A DNA stretch of 64,000 nt from Spirochaetota bacterium (lineage in GTDB: Bacteria > Spirochaetota > Spirochaetia > Treponematales > Treponemataceae). The notes beneath the pieces were generated by a model. The model was not told where the DNA came from, did not search any database, and saw only the letters and a list, made by a program, of their open reading frames with translations. Position numbers and translations under genes: made by a program. The stretch is from positions 306,640 through 370,639 of the forward strand of contig JAEXRH010000008.1 in the NCBI GenBank assembly GCA_023438065.1, in the 5' to 3' direction. Of the stretch, positions 1-7,668 are shown piece after piece. The number at the start of each line of letters is the position of its first letter. Within the stretch, counting starts at the first letter, position 1.

Positions 1-53
1 TTATTTGTAATGCGCGAAATCCGTATCATGCGTATTCCCTTAGGGTGTTGTTC

Positions 54-186
54 CGTTTGATTAACGACGGGAAGGTTTGAAAATCGGCGAGGGACGTTTC
101 CGGAGGAATACGCGCAAGAGCGCGTATTCCGAGGACCGAGTTCCTCGACCGATTTTCAAGAACAGGGCCCCGTCGTTAATCAAACG
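54..186. repeat. 133-bp imperfect palindrome at the leuS 3' end
   Basis: Three nested inverted repeats share one centre. The outer 18-nt arms at 54-71 and 169-186 are perfect complements. Middle arms at about 76-94 and 142-160 pair imperfectly. A 10-nt apical stem, GGAATACGCG at 105-114 with its complement at 121-130, closes on a 6-nt loop. The right outer arm contains the last codons and TGA stop of leuS. It could be a long terminator or mRNA-stabilising hairpin, or a REP/MITE-like repeat; it has no T-run. Confidence 0.85.
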
Positions 187-2756
187 ACGATATTGACCAG
201 TTTGTCCTGGACGACGATCACCTTCTTGGGCGCCTTGCCTTCCATGAACTTGACGGCCCCCGCGGTCGCGAGCGCGGTTTTTTCGAGCGTCGCTTTGTCG
301 GTGCCGACCGCGGCCTCGAACTTGTCGCGGATCTTTCCGTTCACCTGCACGACGACCGTGCACGAGTTGTCCGCGCAGAGCGCGGGGTCGAAGGTCGGCC
401 ACGCGACGTACGCGATCGTTCCTGCGTTCCCGAGTTTCTGCCAGAGTTCCTCGCCGAGGTGCGGCGCGTAGGGCGCGAGGAGTTTCACGAACTCGGCCCA
501 TACGGCCTTCGGGAAGGTCTCGTATTTCGAGAGCTCGTTCGTGAAGATCATCATCTGGCTGATCGCGGTGTTGAAGTTGATCGTCGCGGTGTCCTCGCTT
601 ACCTTCTTGATCGTCTTGTGGAGGATCTTCGTGATCTCGGCTGCCTCGGGGGTCGAGACGTCCGTCGTCGATCCGGAATCCGTCATCGGTTTTTCGGAGA
701 GCGCCCACACGCGCTCGAGGAAGCGGCTCACGCCGATGAGCCCCTGGGTGCTCCAGGGCTTCGACACCTCGAGCGGTCCCATGAACATCTCGTACATGCG
801 GCAGCTGTCCGCGCCGTAGTCCCGGATCACGTCGTCGGGGTTGATGACGTTCTTGAGGGACTTCGACATCTTCGCGATGACGCGCTCGAGCTTCTCGCCC
901 GTCGCGATCTCCTCGAACTCGTCGGCCTTCCCGGCCACCTCGCGGACCTCGTCGACGGGGACGAGGGTCTTGTTCTTCCGCTGGTAGGCGAAGCTCGTGA
1001 TCATCCCCTGGTTGATGAGGCGCTGGAACGGCTCCTTCGAGTTGACGAGGCCGAGGTCGAAAAGCACCTTGTGCCAGAAGCGCGAGTAGAGGAGGTGAAG
1101 GACCGCGTGCTCGGCGCCGCCGACGTAGAGGTCGACGGGGAGCCAGTAGTCGATCTTCGATCTGTCCGCGAAGGCGTTCGCGTTCTTGGGGTCGAGATAG
1201 CGGAGGTAGTACCAGCAGGAGCCGGCCCATTGGGGCATCGTGTTCGTCTCGCGTTTCGCCTTCCCGCCGCACTTCGGGCATGAGCAGTTTACCCACGCGT
1301 CGATGCCGGCGAGCGGGCTCTCGCCGGTGCCCGTCGGCTGATAGGTTTCGACCTGGGGGAGGCGCAAGGGAAGGTCCTTCTCGTCCATCGGGACGATGCC
1401 GCATGCCGCGCAATGGACGAGCGGGATCGGCTCGCCCCAGTAGCGCTGGCGGCTGAAGACCCAGTCGCGGAGCTTGTAGTTGACGGCCTTCCGTCCGATC
1501 TTCTTTTCGTTCAGCCAGGCGATCATTTTATCGATGCATTCCTGCGTGCCGAGCCCCTCGAAGCCGGGGGAGTTTACGCTCTTCCCGTCTGCGGGGGTGC
1601 ACTCGGTCGGGGTCGCGCTGTAGTCGCCCTTCGGTCCCTTTGCCGCCCATTCTTCCTCGCTCGCGACGACCTGGATGATCGGGAGATCGAATTGCTTCGC
1701 GAACGCCCAGTCACGGTCGTCGTGCGCGGGAACCGCCATGATGGCGCCCGTGCCGTAGGAGATGAGGACGTAGTCCGAGATCCAGATCGGGATCTTTTTT
1801 CCGTTCACCGGGTTGATCGCGTAGGCGCCGGTCGCGACGCCGGTCTTGTCCTTCGCGAGGTCGGTACGCTCGAGGTCGCTCTTTTTCGCCGCCTGCTCGA
1901 TGTAGGCCTCGACCGCGGCTTTCTGTGAAGGCACGGTGATCTTCTGGACGAGCGGGTGCTCGGGGGACATAACCATGTAGGTCGCGCCGAAGAGGGTGTC
2001 CGCGCGCGTCGTGTAAATCAGCAATTCATCGCCGGTACCGTCTACCTTGAAGACGACCTCGGCGCCCTCGCTCTTGCCGATCCAGTTCTTCTGCATGAGC
2101 TTTACGGACTCGGGCCAGTCGAGGCCGTCGAGATCCGCGAGGAGTCGCTCGGCGTACTCGGTGATCTTGAGGATCCACTGGCGGATGTTCTTCCGGACGG
2201 TCTGCGTGCCGCAGCGGTCGCACTTCCCGTCCTTCACTTCCTCGTTCGCGAGGCCGGTCTTGCACGAGGGACACCAGTTGATCGGGGTTTCCGACTCGTA
2301 CGCGAGCCCGCGCTTGAAGAGTTGGAGGAAGATCCACTGGGTCCAGTGGTAGTAGTCCTCGTCGCAGGTCGAGATCTCGCGGTCCCAGTCGTAGCTGAAA
2401 CCGAAGGCCTTGATCTGCTCGCGGAATTTGTCGATGTTCGCGACGGTCGTCGCCCGCGGATGCGTGCCGGTCTTGATCGCGTAGTTCTCGGCGGGGAGGC
2501 CGAAGGAGTCGAAGCCCATCGGGTGGAGGACGGAGAATCCCTTCATGCGGAGGTATCGGCACCAGATGTCGGTCGCCGTGTAGCCTTCGGGATGGCCGAC
2601 GTGGAGACCGGCCGCCGAGGGGTAGGGGAACATGTCGAGCACGTACGCGCGCTTGTCCTTGGGCTTGGTCGGATCCTCGACCGCCTTGAAGGTCTTGTTG
2701 GTTTCCCAGAATTGCTGCCACTTGGGCTCGATCGTCTCGAAGGGGTATTTGGCCAT
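180..2756 (-). CDS. leuS: Leucyl-tRNA synthetase
   Basis: Cytoplasmic class I aminoacyl-tRNA synthetase that charges tRNA-Leu. The protein has 858 residues, normal for bacterial LeuRS. The HIGH-type signature HVGH lies at about residues 52-55, followed by the zinc-finger-like CPSC/CDRC insert, the CP1 editing domain, the WYYLRY region, and KMSKS at 629-633 (Lys629 and Lys632). The C-terminus ends KLVNIVV, as expected for the family. The ATG at 2756 follows a GAGGAG ribosome-binding site. The gene is monocistronic, with its own promoter about 70 nt upstream, and its stop codon sits in the arm of a large palindrome. Identification is secure. Confidence 0.98.
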   Translation of the reverse strand: MAKYPFETIEPKWQQFWETNKTFKAVEDPTKPKDKRAYVLDMFPYPSAAGLHVGHPEGYTATDIWCRYLRMKGFSVLHPMGFDSFGLPAENYAIKTGTHPRATTVANIDKFREQIKAFGFSYDWDREISTCDEDYYHWTQWIFLQLFKRGLAYESETPINWCPSCKTGLANEEVKDGKCDRCGTQTVRKNIRQWILKITEYAERLLADLDGLDWPESVKLMQKNWIGKSEGAEVVFKVDGTGDELLIYTTRADTLFGATYMVMSPEHPLVQKITVPSQKAAVEAYIEQAAKKSDLERTDLAKDKTGVATGAYAINPVNGKKIPIWISDYVLISYGTGAIMAVPAHDDRDWAFAKQFDLPIIQVVASEEEWAAKGPKGDYSATPTECTPADGKSVNSPGFEGLGTQECIDKMIAWLNEKKIGRKAVNYKLRDWVFSRQRYWGEPIPLVHCAACGIVPMDEKDLPLRLPQVETYQPTGTGESPLAGIDAWVNCSCPKCGGKAKRETNTMPQWAGSCWYYLRYLDPKNANAFADRSKIDYWLPVDLYVGGAEHAVLHLLYSRFWHKVLFDLGLVNSKEPFQRLINQGMITSFAYQRKNKTLVPVDEVREVAGKADEFEEIATGEKLERVIAKMSKSLKNVINPDDVIRDYGADSCRMYEMFMGPLEVSKPWSTQGLIGVSRFLERVWALSEKPMTDSGSTTDVSTPEAAEITKILHKTIKKVSEDTATINFNTAISQMMIFTNELSKYETFPKAVWAEFVKLLAPYAPHLGEELWQKLGNAGTIAYVAWPTFDPALCADNSCTVVVQVNGKIRDKFEAAVGTDKATLEKTALATAGAVKFMEGKAPKKVIVVQDKLVNIVV

Positions 2757-2824
2757 GGTGATGCGCTCCTCGCACGCCGGGGGAACGGGTTGCGGCCCGG
2801 GATCCCCGCGAAAGAATTGAGAGT

Positions 2825-2853
2825 ATTCTATATAAATGCAGGGGTTTTAGCAA
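2825..2853 (-). promoter_or_regulatory. Sigma-70-type promoter of leuS
   Basis: On the minus strand, TTGCTA (2848-2853) is followed after 17 nt by TAGAAT (2825-2830). This predicts a 5' leader of about 60 nt before the leuS ATG. Confidence 0.6.
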
Positions 2854-3039
2854 GGATTCAAAAAATGCGGGTATTGCCGGGAACCTCCAGGTCTACAAGC
2901 CTCACGCAGGCCCATCAGCATCGGCACTCACGGAGTAACGGTAAAACAGTAATACTCAGCCTTTTCAGTCTCGCCGGGCGTTTCGGCATCGGTAAAGTGC
3001 GAAAGCGTGAATTATACTTTTTATCAGGAGGGAACGACC

Positions 3040-3555
3040 ATGAAGAAAGGCTGGAAGGTCGCCGGGGTATTCATTCTTATCGCAACGGTGACGGGAATAA
3101 TCGTCTGTAATTGTATCATAAATGCTCAGGATGAGACCTGGTCGGAAGTGACCGATATGAAGCCGCTTGCGGGGAAATGGGCAACGCTTCCTGCGAATAA
3201 CTTTAACTATGCGCTTTCCGTCTCCGTAACCGGCGAGATCTATTACTGGGGGTATAATATCTACTATACGGATCAGGTTGACGCGGTCGCGCGCGAGAAA
3301 AACATATCGCTTGATAGCGCATGGAACTTGTTTACCGTGGACGCGGCAAGTCCTTACTACATCATGGATTCCTTCGATCCCTCACGGGGCCCAACCCCTT
3401 GGACCGGCTATAACACCTATGCCGTCTGGCAGACCCTTCCTCCTGATACCGTGGACGTACAGATATATATAAATGATGACAAGGATCAAATAAAGGCAGT
3501 CGGGATGATAGACGGCGATCATAAGGAAATTTACCTCGGTCCCCGGGGCTACTGA
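3040..3555 (+). CDS. Small exported protein of unknown function
   Basis: 171 residues; I do not recognise the family. The ATG at 3040 is preceded by a strong AGGAGGG site at 3026-3032, which decides it over the in-frame ATG at 3007. The N-terminus is MKKGWK followed by a hydrophobic stretch (about residues 7-28), so a signal peptide or membrane anchor is likely. The remainder is rich in Tyr, Trp, Asp and Pro and looks like a compact extracytoplasmic domain. The gene is visibly less G+C-rich than leuS or glyA, which may indicate acquisition. It stands alone between leuS (divergent) and the 40-bp repeat cluster. Confidence 0.7.
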   Translation: MKKGWKVAGVFILIATVTGIIVCNCIINAQDETWSEVTDMKPLAGKWATLPANNFNYALSVSVTGEIYYWGYNIYYTDQVDAVAREKNISLDSAWNLFTVDAASPYYIMDSFDPSRGPTPWTGYNTYAVWQTLPPDTVDVQIYINDDKDQIKAVGMIDGDHKEIYLGPRGY

Positions 3556-3580
3556 CTTCCCGCACTTAACGGTCATTTAA

Positions 3581-3702
3581 GGGCGGCCCTTGCCACATTG
3601 GGCAGCGAGTAAGAGTCAAAGGGCGGCCCTTGTCATATTGGGTAACGAATAAGAGTCACGAAGGGCGGCCTTGTCATATTAGGTAACGAATAAGAGTCAC
3701 AA
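3581..3702. repeat. Three tandem 40-bp direct repeats
   Basis: Copies lie at 3581-3620, 3621-3660 and about 3663-3702. Each begins with GGGCGGCCCTTG (the third lacks one C) and ends with GAATAAGAGTCA or a close variant. Copies 2 and 3 differ at only a few positions and copy 1 is more diverged. A truncated fourth start, GGGCTGGTCAT, follows. There are no spacers. The array lies just upstream of the glyA leader RNA. Confidence 0.85.
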
Positions 3703-3740
3703 GGGCTGGTCATTTTTCGCGTGTCGCGCTATTATGCAGG

Positions 3741-3815
3741 GTATCCGCATGACTGACGCGAACGGGGAGTACCCCGGGGAAGTGCGGATCACCGCCTGCC
3801 GCGCGTCTGGGCAAA
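3741..3815 (+). ncRNA. ZTP (pfl-type) riboswitch in the glyA leader
   Basis: The sequence shows the hallmarks of the pfl motif: ATCCGCA-TGACTGACG at 3743-3758, a GGGG/CCCC hairpin, TGCGGAT at 3783-3789 pairing with ATCCGCA, ACCGCCTG, and a closing CGCGTCTGGGCA at about 3802-3813, where CGCGTC pairs with GACGCG. pfl RNAs bind ZTP/ZMP and typically precede glyA, purH, folD or fhs, which fits the gene 120 nt downstream. A possible -10 (TATTAT, 3730-3735) lies just before it. The call comes from reading the motif and has not been tested against a covariance model. Confidence 0.8.
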
Positions 3816-3935
3816 TCCACTAACGTACCGGAATCGGCGCAATGCCACGGAATGTCGTTCGTCTTCCCGAACCGTCGGGGTGGCGATCGCGCGTTCGGGA
3901 CAAGCGGACTGAACCCGGAACCAAGGAGCGAAGAC

Positions 3936-5180
3936 ATGAGCGCACTCGAGAAAAACGATCCCGAAATCTACAACCTGGTCAAGGCGGAAGAAGCCTACCA
4001 GCGGGCCACGATCCGCCTGATCGCGAGCGAAAACTACACCTCCAAGGCCGTCCTCGAGGCCTGCGGCACGGTATTCCAGAACAAGTATTCCGAGGGGTAT
4101 CCGGGAGCCCGCTTCTACCAGGGGCAGGTGAACTGCGACGCCCTCGAAACCGTCGCCATCGAGCGCGCGAAGAAGCTCTTCGGCGCCGAGCACGCGAACG
4201 TCCAGCCCTATTCCGGCTCTCCCGCGAACCTCGCCGTTTACCTCGCCTTCGCGAAGCCCGGCGACACCGTCCTCGGGCTCAACCTCTCCCACGGCGGACA
4301 CCTCACCCACGGCTCCAAGGCGAGCGCGACGGGCAAGTGGTTCAACGCCGTCCACTACAGCCTTAACCCCGAGACCGGGCTCCTCGACTACGACGAGATC
4401 CGCCGCCTCGCCCTCGAGCACAAGCCGAAGATCCTCATCGCCGGCCACTCCGCCTATCCCCGTCAGCTCGATTTCGCGAAGTTCCGCGCGATCGCCGACG
4501 AGGCGGGCTGCATCCTCTTCGTCGACATGGCGCACTTCGCCGGCCTCGTCGCGGGCGGAGCCCACCCGAGCCCGGTTCCCTACGCCGACGTCGTGACGAC
4601 GACCACCCACAAGACCCTCCGCGGCCCGCGCGGCGCGCTCATCCTCTGCAAGGAGATCCACGCGAAGGCGATCGACAAGGCCGTGTTCCCCGGACTCCAG
4701 GGCGGCCCGCACAACGCGACCACCGCCGGCATCGCGGTCGCCCTCGGCGAGGCGATGCAGCCTTCCTTCAAGGACTACGCCGAGAAAACCGTCGCGAACG
4801 CCAAGGTGCTCGCCTCCGAGCTCGTCGCGCGCGGCTTCAACCTCGTCTCGGGCGGCACCGACAACCACCTCATGCTCATCGACCTCTCGAACAAGGGCGT
4901 CACCGGCAAGGAGATGGCGGTCGCCCTCGAGAAGGCCGGCATCGTGCTCAACTACAACACCGTTCCCGGCGAGACCCGCAAGGCCTCCGATCCCTCGGGC
5001 ATCCGTCTCGGAACCCCGTCGGTCACGAGCCGCGGCTTCGGTCCCGAGGAGATGAAGAAGATCGCCGCCTGGATGGACGCCGTCGCGGGCAAGATCGGCG
5101 ACGAAGCCTTCCTCGCGAGCGTCGCGAAGGACGTCGAGGCTCTCTGCTCGAAGTTCCCGGTACCCGGCATCGATTCCTAG
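3936..5180 (+). CDS. glyA: Serine hydroxymethyltransferase
   Basis: PLP enzyme that interconverts serine plus tetrahydrofolate with glycine plus methylene-tetrahydrofolate. 414 residues, typical length. The PLP lysine is Lys226 in TTTHKTLRG; the SENYTS segment (31-36) and FVDMAHFAGL are also characteristic. The ATG at 3936 has AAGGAG 7 nt upstream. An in-frame ATG at 3852 would add 28 residues but lacks this site and would encroach on the riboswitch region. Regulation by the upstream ZTP riboswitch is expected, coupling one-carbon supply to folate stress. A strong terminator follows. Confidence 0.98.
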   Translation: MSALEKNDPEIYNLVKAEEAYQRATIRLIASENYTSKAVLEACGTVFQNKYSEGYPGARFYQGQVNCDALETVAIERAKKLFGAEHANVQPYSGSPANLAVYLAFAKPGDTVLGLNLSHGGHLTHGSKASATGKWFNAVHYSLNPETGLLDYDEIRRLALEHKPKILIAGHSAYPRQLDFAKFRAIADEAGCILFVDMAHFAGLVAGGAHPSPVPYADVVTTTTHKTLRGPRGALILCKEIHAKAIDKAVFPGLQGGPHNATTAGIAVALGEAMQPSFKDYAEKTVANAKVLASELVARGFNLVSGGTDNHLMLIDLSNKGVTGKEMAVALEKAGIVLNYNTVPGETRKASDPSGIRLGTPSVTSRGFGPEEMKKIAAWMDAVAGKIGDEAFLASVAKDVEALCSKFPVPGIDS

Positions 5181-5209
5181 TCAACGCTCGCCGCTCAAGG
5201 CGACAGGGG

Positions 5210-5241
5210 CCCGACTCTTCCCGAGAGTCGGGCTTTTTTTT
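5210..5241 (+). terminator. Intrinsic terminator of glyA
   Basis: A perfect 10-bp stem, GCCCGACTCT (5210-5219) with its complement at 5224-5233, is followed by eight T residues (5234-5241). Confidence 0.92.
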
Positions 5242-5280
5242 GCGCGGCGTCCGCGACGGTCCGTCGCGCGGGTGAGCGCC

Positions 5281-5309
5281 TTGCCGGCGGCGCGGCAATT
5301 CCCTATACT
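5281..5309 (+). promoter_or_regulatory. Promoter of the chromate-transporter pair (leaderless type)
   Basis: TTGCCG (5281-5286), a 17-nt spacer and TATACT (5304-5309). The predicted transcription start falls at about 5316-5317, on the ATG itself, and no Shine-Dalgarno sequence is present. Confidence 0.65.
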
Positions 5310-5316
5310 CATGCAC

Positions 5317-5937
5317 ATGACTGCATTTCTCGAATACGCGGAACTTTTCTGGGTCTTTTTCCGCATCGGCGCGATTACCTTCGGCGGCGGGCTCGCGATG
5401 CTCCCGGTGCTCGAGCGCGACCTCGCCCGGCGCCGGTCATGGCTCACGTCGGACCAGCTCGTCGACTACTTCGCGATCGGGCAGTCGACCCCCGGGATCA
5501 TCGCGGTCAACGTCGCGACCTTCGTCGGGTACAACCGGAAGGGCGTGCGCGGCGCGATCGTCACGACCGCCGCGATCGTTACCCCCTCGATCGTCGTGAT
5601 CACCCTTTTGGCCATGTTTCTCAACAACTTCGCCGAGATCCTGTGGGTGCAAAAGGCGCTCCGGGGCATCAACGTCGTCGTCGCGGTCCTTCTCCTCTCG
5701 GCGGTCTGGTCCGTCGGCAAAAAAACCGTCGTCGACTGGGTAACCGCGGCGATCGCGATCGCGTCGTTCGTCGCGATGACCGTCTTCAACGTTTCAGGCG
5801 TCGTCATCGTGTTCTCGTCCGCGCTTCTCGGGATCGCGGTCAAGTGGCGGCCGGGCCGAAAGGGAGGTCCGGGCGAATCCTCCGCGTCGGACGGGTCGGC
5901 CGAAGGCGACCTTGGGCCTTCGGGAATCGGGGAGTGA
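5317..5937 (+). CDS. Chromate transporter, first half-size subunit (ChrA family)
   Basis: 206-residue membrane protein of the CHR family, N-terminal-half type. It carries the family signature FRIGAITFGGGLAMLPVLER near the N-terminus and QSTPGIIAVNVATFVGY, followed by several hydrophobic helices. Long-chain ChrA proteins fuse two such halves. Here the second half is a separate gene 2 nt downstream, so the pair probably acts as a heterodimer. Related proteins export chromate, but the substrate here is not proven. The ATG at 5317 is chosen because the promoter places the transcript start there; ATG 5311 is also in frame. The C-terminal tail is hydrophilic and low-complexity. Confidence 0.88.
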   Translation: MTAFLEYAELFWVFFRIGAITFGGGLAMLPVLERDLARRRSWLTSDQLVDYFAIGQSTPGIIAVNVATFVGYNRKGVRGAIVTTAAIVTPSIVVITLLAMFLNNFAEILWVQKALRGINVVVAVLLLSAVWSVGKKTVVDWVTAAIAIASFVAMTVFNVSGVVIVFSSALLGIAVKWRPGRKGGPGESSASDGSAEGDLGPSGIGE

Positions 5938-5939
5938 CG

Positions 5940-6503
5940 ATGATAAGCCTCTTTGAATTGTTCTGGATTTTCTTTTACGTCGGCGCCTTCACGATCGGCG
6001 GCGGCCTCGTCGCGATCACCCTGATGCAGCAGGAGATCCTCGGCCGGGCTCTCATCACCCCGGAACGTTTTTACAACATGGTCGCGATCTCGGAGTCGAC
6101 GCCCGGCCCGATCGGGGTCAACATGGCGACCTACATCGGGTATGAGACGCATGGGGTTATCGGCGGCATCGTGACGACGGCCGGGACGGTCTTGCCCTCG
6201 CTCATCGTGATCCTGGCGATCGCGCGGTTCTTCGGCAAGTTCCAGGAAAGGCGCGGCGTGAAGGCCGCGTTCTACGGGCTTCGCGCCGGCACGACCGGGA
6301 TGATAGCCGTCGCCGCCTGGCAGGTGCTCACGATCGCGGTGTTCACCTTTTCCTCGTTCGGGGAAACCGGCCGGATCGTCGATCTCGCCGACTGGAGATG
6401 CATCGCGCTTTTCGCGGTCACCTTCGTCCTCAACCGGAAGCTCGACTGGCACCCGGTCGCGTTCATCGCGCTCGGGGCGGCGTTCGGGGCGTTTTTTCTC
6501 TAG
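5940..6503 (+). CDS. Chromate transporter, second half-size subunit (ChrA family)
   Basis: 187 residues, integral membrane. It shows the paired-subunit version of the CHR signature: FYVGAFTIGGGLVAITLMQQE, then SESTPGPIGVNMATYIGY, and further membrane helices. The ATG lies 2 nt after the stop of the first subunit, with GGGGAG of the upstream gene as ribosome-binding site, so the two are translationally coupled. Expected to form a heterodimeric anion (chromate/sulfate-type) transporter with its neighbour. No terminator hairpin is evident after the stop. Confidence 0.88.
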   Translation: MISLFELFWIFFYVGAFTIGGGLVAITLMQQEILGRALITPERFYNMVAISESTPGPIGVNMATYIGYETHGVIGGIVTTAGTVLPSLIVILAIARFFGKFQERRGVKAAFYGLRAGTTGMIAVAAWQVLTIAVFTFSSFGETGRIVDLADWRCIALFAVTFVLNRKLDWHPVAFIALGAAFGAFFL

Positions 6504-6545
6504 CGTACCCGCGCGCGCAGGACGGTAAAATCAGCGCGAAAAAAT

Positions 6546-6573
6546 TTGCTTTTTTTCGGGGAAGCGCTATACT
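6546..6573 (+). promoter_or_regulatory. Promoter with no downstream plus-strand ORF
   Basis: TTGCTT (6546-6551), 16 nt, TATACT (6568-6573). It points into a 200-bp region with no plus-strand reading frame and predicts a transcript start near 6580. Confidence 0.6.
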
Positions 6574-6579
6574 TTAAAT

Positions 6580-6788
6580 CGTTACGCGGGGATTCGATCC
6601 GGTTTTCGACCGCATTGGGCCCCCGACCGAGGTTACATCCAGTGCGGGAATATTCCGCGGCGAAGCCAACTCCGCCGATGCGCTGCCGTAACGGAACGAT
6701 ACGGGAAGGATCAGTTTGACCACCTTTGCGCCGCGCGCCTGAGAGTGCGCGCGATCGCCGGTTGACTGATGCCGTCCCGTTTTTTTTT
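6580..6788 (+). ncRNA. Putative structured non-coding RNA, family unknown
   Basis: About 205 nt between a good promoter and a run of nine T (6780-6788). Several local stems are readable: CGGT/ACCG around 6600-6612; an 8-bp stem CGCATTGG (6611-6618) with CCAGTGCG (6639-6646); GCGG-7nt-CCGC at about 6644-6658; CGGCG/CGCCG around 6658-6677; GTTACG (6581-6586) with CGTAAC (6687-6692); and GCGCGC/GCGCGC around 6735-6752. It lies at the 3' end of the convergent HD-domain gene. Its length would suit a 6S-like or other housekeeping RNA, but I cannot match it to a family. Confidence 0.5.
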
Positions 6789-6820
6789 ACCCGGGCGCCC
6801 TGCCCGACGCCGGGACTCCC

Positions 6821-7627
6821 TTACAGGTACTTCTTGACTTCCTGCCCCGCGACGCCGGCGTGGAGCTCGATGAACTGCTTCGCCGGGCTCATGTTGACCT
6901 TGGGGAGAAGCACCTCCTCGATCTGGAAGAATCCCACGTCGGTCGACATCTCGACCTCGATCCTGATGGGCTTATGCTCTCCCTTGCCGATTCTCACCTT
7001 CTCGATCGAGTTCGCCGAGTACTTGTGGATGTCCCCTACCTTCGCCTCGGTGCTCAGGACCATCGGGATCCTCGCGCGACCCTTTTCCATGTCGCAACCG
7101 TCGGCGATGAGGATGAGCCCCGCCTCGATCGAGTGGATCCTCCGTGACGCCATGTGGCCGATGATTCCCTCGAGGGCGAGCGAGCGCACGACGACGCGTC
7201 GCTTGAGGTCGTCGGGATAGCACGCGGCGAGGGTTCGCTCGATGACGGGCATCGCGAGCGTCATGCTGAACAGCTCGTGGTCCGCGCGTCCCATCGACAT
7301 GCCGAGGTCGTGGAGGAAGGACGAGAGTATGATCGCGGCGAGGCTGTCGTCGAGGGATCCCGCGTTCTCGGTCTCGAGGCTCGTCTTGACACCGGCGGCG
7401 CTCAAAAGGTTCATCATCCTGACCGCGTTGAGGGTGACCGTCCTCATGTGGACGGGGCCGTGGTCGTTATAGCCGAGGCGGACGATCGAGACGGTGTTCG
7501 CGTATTCCTGCATTTCCTGGACTTCGTCGTCACCCATGAGGGTTTCGGCGACCGCGCGAGCGCGCGAGCCGGGAACGAGTTCGTCGAGAATCTTCTTTTC
7601 AATCGATAGTTCTTTTGGCGATTTCAT
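6821..7627 (-). CDS. HD-domain phosphohydrolase-like protein
   Basis: 268 residues, cytoplasmic. HD-superfamily metal-binding residues are visible: DHGPVHMRTV (His56, His60), FLHDLGMS (His106-Asp107), and an aspartate in LILIADGCDM. HD proteins hydrolyse phosphate esters, often of nucleotides or cyclic nucleotides; the substrate here is unknown. The C-terminal 80 residues form a separate, possibly beta-rich domain. The ATG at 7627 lies 7 nt after a -10 box and has no Shine-Dalgarno sequence, so the mRNA is probably leaderless. It is transcribed in the same direction as the upstream kinase gene but from its own promoter. Confidence 0.8.
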   Translation of the reverse strand: MKSPKELSIEKKILDELVPGSRARAVAETLMGDDEVQEMQEYANTVSIVRLGYNDHGPVHMRTVTLNAVRMMNLLSAAGVKTSLETENAGSLDDSLAAIILSSFLHDLGMSMGRADHELFSMTLAMPVIERTLAACYPDDLKRRVVVRSLALEGIIGHMASRRIHSIEAGLILIADGCDMEKGRARIPMVLSTEAKVGDIHKYSANSIEKVRIGKGEHKPIRIEVEMSTDVGFFQIEEVLLPKVNMSPAKQFIELHAGVAGQEVKKYL

Positions 7628-7634
7628 TGAGTCA

Positions 7635-7664
7635 AATATACTGACAACGCGCGCGCGGGAGCAA
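7635..7664 (-). promoter_or_regulatory. Promoter of the HD-domain gene (leaderless type)
   Basis: Minus strand: TTGCTC (7659-7664), 18 nt, TATATT (7635-7640), then 7 nt to the ATG. Confidence 0.55.
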
Positions 7665-7668
7665 GCGC

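Noticed and set aside
459..1283. Long plus-strand reading frames opposite leuS
   Set aside because: Arg/Glu/Asp-rich products typical of antisense frames in G+C-rich genes. They have no ribosome-binding site and lie wholly inside a secure gene.
3581..3702. Possible CRISPR array
   Set aside because: The three 40-bp units are directly contiguous with no unique spacers, and no cas genes are present.
6580..6788. Assignment as tmRNA, cobalamin riboswitch or 6S RNA
   Set aside because: The 5' part has a GATTCGATCC stretch loosely like tmRNA, and GGGAAGG loosely like cobalamin RNAs, but the matching 3' ends and conserved cores are missing. There is no plus-strand gene for a riboswitch to control, and a 6S-like closing stem could not be drawn.
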